Part shown: positions 37,230-49,300 of the stretch, piece by piece | Numbering within the stretch: position 1 is the stretch's first letter | How the letters are laid out: each line of letters opens with the position of its first letter | Assembly: GCA_911728455.2 (NCBI GenBank) | Contig: OU452230.1 | Span: forward strand, 9,858,377 to 9,922,376 | Reading direction: 5' to 3' | Length of the DNA stretch: 64,000 bases | From: Marthasterias glacialis | Taxonomy: Eukaryota; Echinodermata; Asteroidea; Forcipulatida; Asteriidae | Notes under the pieces: model-generated | Seen by the model: only the letters and a program-made list of their open reading frames with translations | Database searches by the model: none | Told to the model about the DNA's origin: nothing | Position numbers and translations under genes: made by a program

Positions 37230-37384
37230 TGTTACTTTTGATGGAGCCATGATGTATTGATATCCACCTCCATGCGCTCATTGCCCCCCCCCCCATTTTA
37301 CCAAAATACCCAAATACCCACTTGAGATCCGGATTCCCATGACTCCATCCCCACACTTCATTCTTGACCCCCCAATTCAGCTGA

Positions 37385-40300
37385 CTAGTCTTCCGTCTGG
37401 CCAGCTGGCAACGAGCTGGCCAACTTGTCGGGTATGTTCTTAAGGTGGTCTGCCCAGTGGTAGTTGTAGGTCACGCATGTATCGGAGGCTGGCAGGGGCT
37501 CATTCTTGGTGTAGTACATCATGTAGAAGTTACACATCTCATCCTTTGTGGTCGGCCTGATTTGAGAGAGAGAATTTCCAATGTAAATTTCTCACAGAAA
37601 AAAAATTCTCACTGGTGTCTTTTTTCATTGGTATCATTATACAAATATGACATGGTTTGAGGATGGATAGTCGATATATAACCAAAAACAAACTAGACTA
37701 GAAATTGACAAACTAGTTCCCGAGGCAAAGCCAAGGGAGCTAGTTTTGTCAACTTCCAATACCGAGGGGAGCTAATATCGACTGTCCACCTGAAATAAAC
37801 ATGTTATATTTGGTTTACTGTACCTCATACTTCTCATCATTGAGCTCAAGAAAACGCGGATTGACATTTATGTTTGCAGTCATCATATTTTCATGTGTAT
37901 CTAGTAAGGGCATGTTTGTGTGTGTTTACTACACCAATGTGACGGGTCCATGAGTGCTTTGTAAAGGACATGCCTAGTAGACTGTTACACATGTGACAGT
38001 CTACGATGCATGTGTATTTACCACAAGCGTGAACAGTGGCATGGGCGCTTGGTAAGCGGCAAAAAGAGCATCTAGCAAGTGATACAATAGTCTTGATCAA
38101 GGCGCGCCAGCTGGATGGAACGGTTTAGTTGCATTTTGCCATACTTTGTTATGCCTATGCCCCATCGAGTATGCTGTGCCCAAAACTCCAGCACACGATG
38201 TGCAGCACTTATACAGTACATGTACGTACACCATACACAATGTGTATGACTATTCGTTGTCGCGCCTTGATGCTTCTGTACTTGCCAATATACAAGGCGG
38301 AGCTCATTATGCTAATGTCACTTAAAAAAAGTATTTTCATTGGTTCATGGTTGGCCCAACGACTCCTCACTCCTTGACATCAATCACAGCCTGTTGCTTA
38401 CAATCTGTGCACGTGTTCAGAAAGATACTATAACGTACGGGGCTGCATGAAAAATAGCGGATTTACTAAATCCAGTAGGCAAAATTGTCATTCAACTAAG
38501 TGTATATATTTATTTGCTTTTCCAAGGACAGCATTGAAAGCAGGCCTACTTGAATTGAAATGTTGCAGGACTGTCTCTGCTCAGAACGAATATCGTTGAT
38601 TTGTAGTTTGTCAGCAGCTCAGATTAGACAACTGTTTATTATTTCTTGATCCAACCGTGAGCCAACCATAGAGCAAGGAACAGACTCTGTTCCTTGCTCT
38701 ATGGTTCATCATTTCTCTTGAAAACACCATTTTGTTCTCAAAACAACCAGCCAATAGTGCATAGTGTAGTAGTACATACTGTGAGAATCACCACCACATA
38801 TGTACATGTACACGTACGTGAAGTTACTGTAGAGGTCAAAGTCCCTGCTTTGTGGTCAAAGCTACGAGCCTGTGATTGACCATCAAATAATATGAACCGC
38901 CCACATCTTGCATACAAAAGTCTGTTGGAAATTCAACAGGAAAATAAAGAAACACATAAGCTTTTGGACAGTGTGCATGTGCGGGTGTGTGTCGTCCTGA
39001 TGGACTCCGTGCATCCGTGCATGGACTCTGTGTGTGTGTGTGTGTGAGACTGCGTATCTTCCTTACGGACTCTGTGCATGGATAACTTAGGGGTAAGGGA
39101 AAGCACAAAGACGGCCTTGATCAAGGCTAGTGATACATGGACCAGTGAGAATTCGGCTCTCGGTCATGAATATGTATGAGGTATAGTAATATCTAATGGG
39201 CCTGTGTATTCAGGGGCGGATCCAGGAATTTCATCAGGGAGGGGTCCAAAAGAACAGCAAAACACAACCAGAAAAAAGTAACTAGAAGGTCATGATGATT
39301 ATGAGCTCCACACAAGCGAGAAATGGGAATTTAGTTCTGTAGCAAGATTAGGTGATGATGCAACAAGTTTAAAGTTTACAACAGGAAAAAGTCTTTGAGA
39401 GCATGAAGGGGTCAAGACACCCTGGATCTGCGCTTGGTACTAGTTTTTGCCATGTGCATGTTACAAAGTTATTGTCAATGAGGAAATAATTTGCCATCGG
39501 AGAAACTATTTGGCATTTGAGTATTTCCAGTAGATATTGAAGACCATTCCATTAAGCCCTGCCTACTAAGGTATTGACCAATCACAGCCTTTACAATGCC
39601 ACTGAAAGTCCAACATTTTAAAATCCAATTGGAAAAGTAAACAAACCACCGCCATTGTTCTGACACACAACAGCACACACAACTGTACAAACTTTTTTGT
39701 TTTGTTTTACTTTTTTTTTCTCGTATTTCTGGTGGTACAAATCCAACAGCAGTGGTCCCTGTACAGTCGTGTAAAAGTGGTTTAAAGGTGTTCCTGTCTG
39801 TATTGTTCTTTGTACTCAAGGCACTGCTCAAAAGGCCCCAAAACTAAATCCATACCATTCTCAAAAACCATTGTGTGCATCCGATATGTGTGTGGGGCCA
39901 CAACCCAACCACCGCTGCGATCGTGGCAAGAAAGTCACACCATGTGCTGTTGCAAGGCAGTTGCTAAGGTAGGCGGGGCTTAATGGATTGGTCCATTGCA
40001 ATGACTGCAGTGGTTACTATTGAGTTTACTCACCCAATAAATGTGTCTGTGTCTCTGTCACTTTCGTACGTACACCTCATGGCCTGAAGGAAATATCAAG
40101 TATAGAAGTTACAAAAACAAAACTACACAGAAGTAATTCATTTAGTACAACCGTAGAACTGATTCCATCTGGATGTAGAACACTTTGTAAGCACACAACC
40201 TCAATCGTTTTAATATATGTGGCTTGTGGTGTCCTTCCATCATTGGTTCGATGTTTCTTTTGTAAAGAAATCAGCCATTTGTGAGTTAGATTTGAATAAC

Positions 40301-43300
40301 GTCTGGTACAATGACTTACACACTAATCTGAGCACCGCTCGTCTATGGTGTTTTATACCACCGCAGCTATGGCCGCCACACACACACCTGCAACATGACA
40401 ACAGTGTGCCAGTGTGCATATGTACCAATCAGCATGGAGGATTCACAGTGCATGTGCGACGACGCACCCTTGCAGCGGCCATAGCTGCGGTGTTGTAATC
40501 GCCCATGAACCAGCTGCTCGGATTATAGAGACAGTTGCTAATGTTATAAATGTGTGTAGAACAATGGTACCAGGCTTTGCCCATCTGGAGGTTGCAAAAC
40601 AAAAGCTTGCCCCAAACCATGTGACATAGCAACTGTCTCTTTAGTCTGACGAATTCACATCTAATCTGTGACGAAGCAAGTCATTGTACCATCATACATT
40701 ATTCAAATCTAACTCGCAAGTGGCTTATTCCCTGTGGCGGGCTACAACTCAAACAAAGAAAGCCATGTGTGGATTCATTAGGCCTGTACTTCAGCCCAAC
40801 AAGTGTGTGTTTAATATTAAAACCTTAAATTGCCTGCCTGTAGAAGCATCATAACATTTACAGAAAGTATCTGTCATTTTTCAGTTTTTCCAACATGATT
40901 TGTTATTTGGTCAGGTCATGGCTGAGGGATGTCCTCCAGCGTCCTGGGCCCATGGCTTTTAAGTGGACATAGTTTTTAATGAATTACATGTCTTTGGATT
41001 GTTCACATGGGGGCACCTGGGGGGCACTGGAAATTTGGGGGGGAGTCCCCTATATCACCCTGTGGCTACGCTGCTGGCTCTGTCTGCCCCTTAATATACA
41101 GTACTGACCAATCACAACGTTGACTGCATGCATACCCAAAAGGCCAACACTTTCAAATACCATCACAAAATTGTAAACAATCTGTTGCCATTTGGATTGC
41201 ATCCATTTTGTGCATGGTAAGATAGTCTGCTTCACATAGTGGGGATGTGGGAGCCGTTGCTAGGCAGTTGCTATGGTGGGCTGAGCTTATGGACCTTTAA
41301 TGTTCTCAGATGAGAGAGAGAGAGGAAAGTTTTCTTCAAAGTAATGGTAATCAGACATTTAAACCAAACATGATCGCAAATAAGTCAATGAGATAGATTT
41401 GCTCTTACCAACGTGTCGTCTTTCTCAATTGTGAAGTCGGGGCTAGAAACAGGGTAAAACATCTGTAAACAATCAACACAAGCATTGGTTATTGTTTGTT
41501 TGGGGTTTTTGGTTTGGTGTGTAATTTTGTTTTCTGTTTCTCATGTCATTTTCAAACTTTTTCTTCCTAATCTCCAGGATTTTAACCAAACCAAGCTGAT
41601 TTCAAAGACAGTGCTGATCTATGCAACTACATCACATGTAAAGGAGCGACTGGCATCAACCAGCACTGAACAGTTTTCACACTATCCCCTTCATCAATGC
41701 ATTGGGATCTATAGCCAAGACCAAGGCCGTCATGGCCCAATTTCATAAATTCGTTGCCAGTGAGCAAAAATTTATCTCATTGTGGCAGATAATAAAACAA
41801 TAATGTATGTGTATGTCATAAACAAGATCATTTCATGTGTTTACCATGAATACAATTATGCAAGTAAAATGCAACCTTAGTAAATTATAGCGCAAGGATG
41901 TTTTGGCTGTCGGTAGCTATAAAATATGGCTGCTAGTACCTTAAAACTGAAACAGAAGCAAGTAGCTTCACCTGAGTGAGGCCCAATGAAACCTTAGAGT
42001 CACTTATAGTTTGAAAAAGGCTTTAGACTTTTTAAGTTTTTTGTTAAAGATTCATGCTGGACTGTGATTGATGCAGCACTGTGTACGATTTTGCCTACTT
42101 GAAGTCGCATGGGAATCGAATAAACCAAGCTTTAGAGAAGGGCCAATTCCCGCCCCCCCACCCCAGAGGACCCTCCATACCTGTGGCAGTTGTGGGTTCC
42201 TCTTGCCTATTTCTTCCCATTCATCATCTCGGATGCGATATCCAGACACCACTTTTCCTGTGTTGAGAGTTCAAGTTAAATTACTTCAACCAAAACAGCT
42301 CGTGGGGTTAGATTCCGTCGTGTGCCCGGTGAAAGGATGTAACAACAAGTTCCCAGTAAAAGGGCATGAGCAAATGATATGACATTTTTTGTTTCAAGAA
42401 AACTGAGCGGGAAAGTTATGTCAGTTTGTTACCACTCAAAAGTTATAGGAGGTTAAATTATGCATGGGAACAGGAAAACATGTCTTTGGGTTAATTCTAG
42501 CAACATGTAACAATAATGCCATATTTTTCATGTCAGGGGCCATTTTGTTGCTTACGTCCTCTCAATACTGGGACCAATATGTGCCCGGTAAAACGGCGTA
42601 ACGCCTTACGTCCTTTTGCTGGGCACACAACAATTACATCAAATGGGTGAAATAGATAAACAATTTGAATATGCTGTTCATATTATTGTGCTACATGTGT
42701 GACAAGGGAACAATTTCATTATAAAGCTCTCAAGCAGAAATTTTTCTAAAACCATGTAACCTTTGTTTACAAAAAGAGTAACCTTGTACATTCCAGGGCC
42801 TTTCTGGCAGGCGAGATACTGCACTGGTCATATATATGGGAAATTATACATTGTGTCATAAGTTCCACAAAATCATGAGTTGCAAAAACAACAGCTGTAC
42901 AAGTTTTGAGATGTGCTCCTTTTCTTCATATCAAAAGTTGATAAAAAATCAGACAGTGCGATCTCCATAAAATATCAGATTTGATGTGTTCTTCCGTTAG
43001 GCTGTGTACAAATTGTGCCTGCAGGAATTCCAGGCTCTGTTGCTCTTTTGTAAACATGATGTCACAGTTCACATGATCTATAGACAGCTGCAATGATCCA
43101 GCTGTAGCCTCGGCCAATCTTTAGGCGATGTTTTGGGTACAAACTCCATACAATCAAAGGAACATTGACTTTGTTTGAATTAATTTCAGGTGAATTGTTT
43201 GCTCTTACCAAGTTTGTGTGTGTGCACTCTGTAAGCAAATGGGTAGAGTACGCTTGTGTCGTCATAGACGCAGGCTGCCTCCAAGTTAGCTTTAAAAATA

Positions 43301-46300
43301 AAGAACACATTGGAATTAGTCAATTGGAACTCTTGTTTGTGAACTCATTTCAGCAATTAAGGGGATTTGGTGTTCTTAATAGTATAATAATACCATATAT
43401 TAATAAAGTGCTGTTAAGACTTAAGGGCTGTGCTGGGGTAGAAATAGAAACAATGGAACCCTTGCAGAGGCTGTCAACACTAAAGTCAAACGATTGAAAC
43501 ATGCACATGTGTACGTGCCACGCACAACTCTCAGCCAATGACAGGTCTTCCTTCAACCTAGGTGAGGGCGATGTTTGCACTTGTGACGTCATATGAAAGG
43601 GGTCTATACAAAAACCAAGCATAGGCGGCCTGGGCATTTTTCGAAAATGTGGATGTATGAAGGGTCTTTGATGTGAGAAGCCTTGTCATTTGACATTACT
43701 ATTGCATTGCTCCCCATGATTGAGTACAAAAATGTGGGATGTCACTGGAGTCACATTACTAGAACTGCACGAACATGTGCTAAGAAATGCAACATATCAT
43801 ACATGTGCAGAGTAATCCAAAATGGCTGACCTCCTGTGTTGCTATAGAACTGTGGCATCAGTGACAAGGGTCTATAGGAAAAGCTTCATCACTTGTACTT
43901 TGTGTTTTTATCACAAAAGGGAGAAGTCTGGAAATTGAAGACCCTGCCTGTTATGTCAGACATTGCACATGAAAGGATAGTAGGTCAGTAAGCAGCATTC
44001 TCCCTTAACAGTAATCTGCTGGTCACATGCCTGTTAAAACACATGAGGACTGGTAAGAATTCCCTCAAGTGGACCAGCTGGCTATTTCAGTGTTTATTAG
44101 CATACCTGTTTAAAGTTGCATGGCTCGATTTCCGAATTTGTTTAAAGGATTAAAAAAATATACAAAAACTTTTGCGTATGCCACGGGCAATGCACAAAAT
44201 ACATGTAACATGCAAACAAATGTTGTACATTGCTAATAGATGTGATTCAATGTTGGGATGCTGACATTGATTAATTGTTTTGTTTGTAATAAACTACCAC
44301 ATATCATTGGCGAGTGTTTTAGTGCAGTATCTTAAATGAAAGCTTATAACTTTCTTTAATCCATAAAAGTAGCTATTTAAAATTTTAAATCTAAGTTTTG
44401 GGGTCAAATCAGCCAAAAATCGGACCTAGCATCTTAAAAGACGCCCACTCGTCAATAGGCAAAAAACAAATTCGTGCCACTAAAGATCACCTTTGATCGG
44501 TGCACGCGCTGTATGTAAACTATGTACTGGCACATGAAAGTTTTGTGCTACAGAAAATAGTCGTTGGGTAATGGTGACGAGCATGCGTCTTTTATTTGAA
44601 ATATCATGGAGGTAGAAATTAAACTACCTCCATGGAAATATAGATTCGTGAAAAAACCTTGGGGACTGAGTGAAATGATAAGCTAGGTGATCCCGAGCTG
44701 GCTAGTCACTAAACCAATCAGCACAAACCCTAGATAGGTATGAAGGAGCTACTCTATGTTGACACTTGAAAAGATTCAGAACTTACTAATGTTTATGAAC
44801 TTAGTAATGCCTTACTTGTTTCATGTGGTTTAATGTCACCATCGTTTGTCACCATGAAGTACACTCCAGCTTTGTGATCTTGCCTGAAAATTAGAAACAG
44901 AACAACAATTTGTAAAAATGCTAACCCAAAAAAGATACTCATGTTCTTTTAAAACTTGTGTTTAAACACAAAGTTTTTCTCACAATCTTCACACAGACAT
45001 AGACAAGAGCACCTCAGGCAAATTATTTCATATTTGGTTGAATTTATTTGATAACTTTAGAATTTGGTTAACCCTAACCCTTAGCCTAACCCTTAATTCA
45101 TGTCTTCTGAAAATCGCTGTGGTAAAATCTTAAATAAACCGGGTGTGTAAACATCAGAGTGATGTCTCTAATGAGTTGTGGCCAGAGCTGTAGGTCTAAC
45201 GACTTGACGTTTCGATCGATATGCTGGGATTGTTTTCATTTCAGGGAACAAAATCTTGCTCTCTCCCAAAGATGAAGAGTTGTTTCACCCCCACAACCAT
45301 TTCAGGGGCCCTCACAACTCCGAAGAGATTTTAAAATAGTGCTTCTGCAAAATCTTCTCCATTGTTGTAGTTCAATGATATTTTATAGTCAAACCTGATC
45401 ATCAGGTGTACAGTAAATGAACTCAAGAATTCAAGTCAGGCTTAGCCTTTAACAGCAAAGAGGTGAGTCGGTGAGGGAGACCCTGACCCACTCACCTCTT
45501 TGCCTTTTTATTACCCCCCAATCGTTTCACACAACATTGTTTTCCAGTTTTTACTGATATGACTACATTCTACATTATGCAAACTGGCTTTTTGCACTTA
45601 CGGTTGGAATGTCATTTGCATATCAATGCCTGAATAATCTCGTGAACCATCTGCAAAAAAATGACGCTTGTTATTATAACGCTATGATTTTATAATGTTG
45701 GGCTGAACCAAGAAAACTTGACTCATGGAGCAGGATTTACTAACTCAGTTTCCTTTGTGGTTTATTCCTATGATTTTATAATGTAACACTCATCTATGTG
45801 TCTGTCTTTGAAATTTCTAATAAATAATTTTGAAAATTGTTAAAATCTTTTAAATGTATGCTTCAATACAGTATTTTTCTCATAATGGTTGTGTATTTTG
45901 TTCTTAAAGCCCCTGGTCAACATTGGTAAAGTGTCTGTAAATGCTTCCATTCTTTGCACAAATTAAGATATATGTAATAAAAACCAACCTGTGACATTTC
46001 AGCTCATTTCGTTGTTTCATTTGCAACAATTCAGCAATTTTGTACACATTCTTAGCCAGAGTTTTGGTCTCATGAGACAAAAAATAATTGTTTAGATCTT
46101 ATTTTATTATTCAAAAATGATAACACTTCAGACAGAAATATTTCAAGGAATGTTTTCTACCGTCATTATTTGTACACCATGTAAAGTATATGTAAGTCTG
46201 TGATTTCTTGCTTACCAATGTTGAGTTGGGTCTTAAAAAGGATCTTCAGACCTACCTTTGAATTTGTCCACATTATTGTAATGAACCTGTAGAACAAGGT

Positions 46301-49300
46301 AGTCAATGCCTGTGTTGCCTCCAACCTCAAAGCCAACATCTGGAATCAAATGTCCATAAAAAAACAATCATCAAGGAATGGTGGAAATACACGCCATGAA
46401 TCAGCAAGCTTTGTTTGAACAGGGTGTTTAAAAGATCCACCTTTTTCTAAGGTCTTACTTGTGCTTCCTATTTTATTTTAATACTAAAGACCTTTTCACA
46501 CTACCGAGCCAATTCTATAGAATTCTATCTCTGCCATTTCAATGTCGCATGTACGGTGGTGATTAGGTCAACGGCACATTGTCGCGTCGTGTCGTCGCAT
46601 AGTCATGTCGTGCCGTCTTATAGTCGTGTCGTGCCGTCGCATTGTCGCGTCTTTTGCCGCATAGTCACATTGTGCTGTCACATAGTTGTGTTGTGCCGTC
46701 ACATTGTCATGTTGCGCCGTCGCATTGTCGCGTCGAGCCGTCGCATTATCGCATTGTCGCCCAGAAGCAGTTTTACTGTATTATTCAGCATTTGAAGTGC
46801 AACTTCTTTTGTCAAGCACTGAATAATACAGTAAAACTGCTTCCAGGCAACAATGCGTCAATGCGACGGCGTGACGCGACAATGCGTCTGCATGACGCGA
46901 CAATGCAACGGCATGATGCGACTATGCAACGGCAAGACACGACAATGCGACGGTACATCGCGACAATGCGACAGCACTGTGCAATGTGTACAAAACTATG
47001 TGACGGCACGACGCGACAATGCGATGGCACGACGCGACAATGCGACGGCATGATGCGACTATGCGACGGCAAGACACGACAATGCGACGGTACATCGCGA
47101 CAATGCGACAGCACTGTGCAATGTGTACAAAACTATGTGACGGCACGACGCGACAATGCGATGGCACGACGCGACAATGCGACGGCATGATGCGACTATG
47201 CGACGGCAAGACATGACAATGCGACGGTACATCGCGACAATGCGACAGCACTGTGCAATGTGTAAAAACTATGTGATGGCACGACGCGACAATGCGATGG
47301 CACGACGCGACAATGCGACGGCAAGACGCGACTATGCGACGGCAAGACGCGACTATGCGACGGCAAGACGCGACTATGCGACGGCACAATGTGACTATGC
47401 GATGGCACGATGCAACAATGCACCATTGACAGCGCAATCAGCTAGGGACACTACAATCACCATCATACATGCGACGTTGAAATGGCAGAGATAGAATTCC
47501 ATACAATTCAAAGGAGATGAAAACTCAAGGAAGTTCATGGGAAATTTTAACCCCACACCGCCACACCACTTGATGCAATTTTCCTGGGAAATATGAACAC
47601 TTGGATATATGCTACGGAAGCCTGATAGTGCCAGGGAATAGAGGTGAATAATTTTTTTCACGAGCACATGAATGTTTTTTATGTACCAATTATCTGGCGG
47701 CCACCACTTATCATCATGTGCGTACCACACTTTCCTATAGAGGATGTTGTGTTTGTATACGTTAACTACCCAATAGAGGTCACGAAATCGGTCTATTGTC
47801 TGTACTTTACGATCATTATTTTAAAATTTTGAGTGCGTGTAGTATTTATTGATAGCTTATGTTAGCAGAATATTATGAGGCGGCCACCAGATAATTATGT
47901 GGCGGCCGCCAAATAATAAGTGGCGGCCGCCAGATAATTATGTGGCGGCTGCCAGATAATTATGTGACGTCCGCCAGATAATTAAGTGGCAGCCACTAGA
48001 GGTCACGCCAGATATTAAGTGGCGGCCGCCAGATAATTAAGTGGCAGCCGACAGATAATAAGTGGCAGCCGACAGATATTTAAGTGGCAGCTGACAGATA
48101 ATAAGTGGCGGCCACAAGATAGTAAGTGGCGACCGCCAGATAATTATGTGGCGGTCACTGGATAATTATGTGGCGGCCGCTTTGTCCTGCTTTTTCAAGA
48201 AGGGGTAGCTAAAAAAAACCTATATGCCCAGATCTATGCAGGGAAATGGCGTGAGTTTGTCAGGATTAGAAATTCAAGTATGAAAAGGTGCTAAAGTTGT
48301 CCCAGGAGTTTCCTGGGAAACTTGTGTAGTTGGAAAGGAGCTTCAGGCATTTTAAGCCTTAAAAATGTTGAAAAGGACACTACCTTTTCCCTCCATCATC
48401 ATTCACTTACCGTCTGGTAGTTTGAGTGGCGGAGCATCCATGGCCCAAGCGTACAGGATCTTTTCACCCATCAAGCATGGAGGGTTACCGCCTGCACCTT
48501 CCATCTCGCCACAATTCCTGTAGAGTCAGAAACAAAGAAAAAAATACAACGTTTACCAAGAGTTGTTTTCAGGGTTCGTACAGTTTTTTCAGGATTCGTT
48601 GCAGTTCAGTTCATTCTTTATTTTTTTGGTTCAAAACGTGTTATGGCAAGGAAGGGGTGAATAGAACTGGAGCCTATTATGCATATACTTACAAATTTAA
48701 ATTTAACATTTCTTTTACTCGTCATGCATGGAAAGTAAACATGAACATAAATTGTATTCCGTATTCCATTTTTCAGGCCGTACAACAAAGGTGTACTTTG
48801 CACTTATCTCTGGAGGGAGCTGGAAAGAATATGCCTTGATATACCTGTGGTCTCATGCTTTGTGTGCATCTTTTCTTTAGGTTGCCCCCCCCCCCCCCCA
48901 TCCGCACCGATCTGTACCTCTTCGCCATAAAACAGGAAGTTCGGGTCTTGCCTTTTATGATTGACCGAAACTTGAAGGTTTTGTTAAATGTGTCAACTTT
49001 TGTCAGAAGAATCGTCTTGCCAACAGCGAAACATGGAGATTTAAGTAAAAGATACACATATCATTTGTCAGCTTGGGATATCAAAGAAGCGTGCGTCAAT
49101 GCATGTATGCGAGTGACATTCCCAAAGGTCTGCAGTAGTTAGCCCAAGATGTTGAAGATGATGCTATGAATCTTTAATGTTAAAGACAACTGATGTCAAG
49201 AGTGCGAGGCCACTTTGATTTCTTTGAATATCAACGCCCGCAACTTAGTCATTAATCAGATGGTTTATATTGTATCTGGACAGAGGATTTTGCCCGCTGC

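Larger units (their letters stand above)
32198..37384. other. interval between convergent 3' ends of DNAAF4 and PHM
   Basis: This stretch holds the DNAAF4 3' UTR (reading right) and the PHM 3' UTR (reading left). AATAAA for the plus strand is at 33109-33114. TTTATT for the minus strand is at 33015 and again at 34031 and 34050. Three copies of the GGGCCCAATTTCAT palindromic repeat and one nested TTAA element lie here. Two tRNA-like fragments ('gtgggttcacatccaac' near 35850, 'gggattcaaaccag' near 36010) may belong to another SINE family. No additional gene was seen. Confidence 0.6.

Noticed and set aside
40936-41077. Complete hAT-like element ending in 'accctgtggctacgctgctg'
   Set aside because: The right end resembles a CAGCAGCGTAGCCAC-type terminus, but no matching left end or target duplication was found.
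41734-41995. Another full copy of the GGGCCCAATTTCAT palindromic repeat
   Set aside because: The left end 'ggcccaatttcataaatt' fits, but the right end is not inverted as required, so it is at most a fragment.
46556-47494. Overlapping long open frames on both strands, up to 182 codons
   Set aside because: They are translations of a 21-bp tandem repeat (a multiple of three stays open in several frames), so the peptides are 7-residue repeats with no independent support.
47874-48181. CRISPR-like array of short repeats
   Set aside because: Units are contiguous without unique spacers and the context is a eukaryotic intron; it is a minisatellite.
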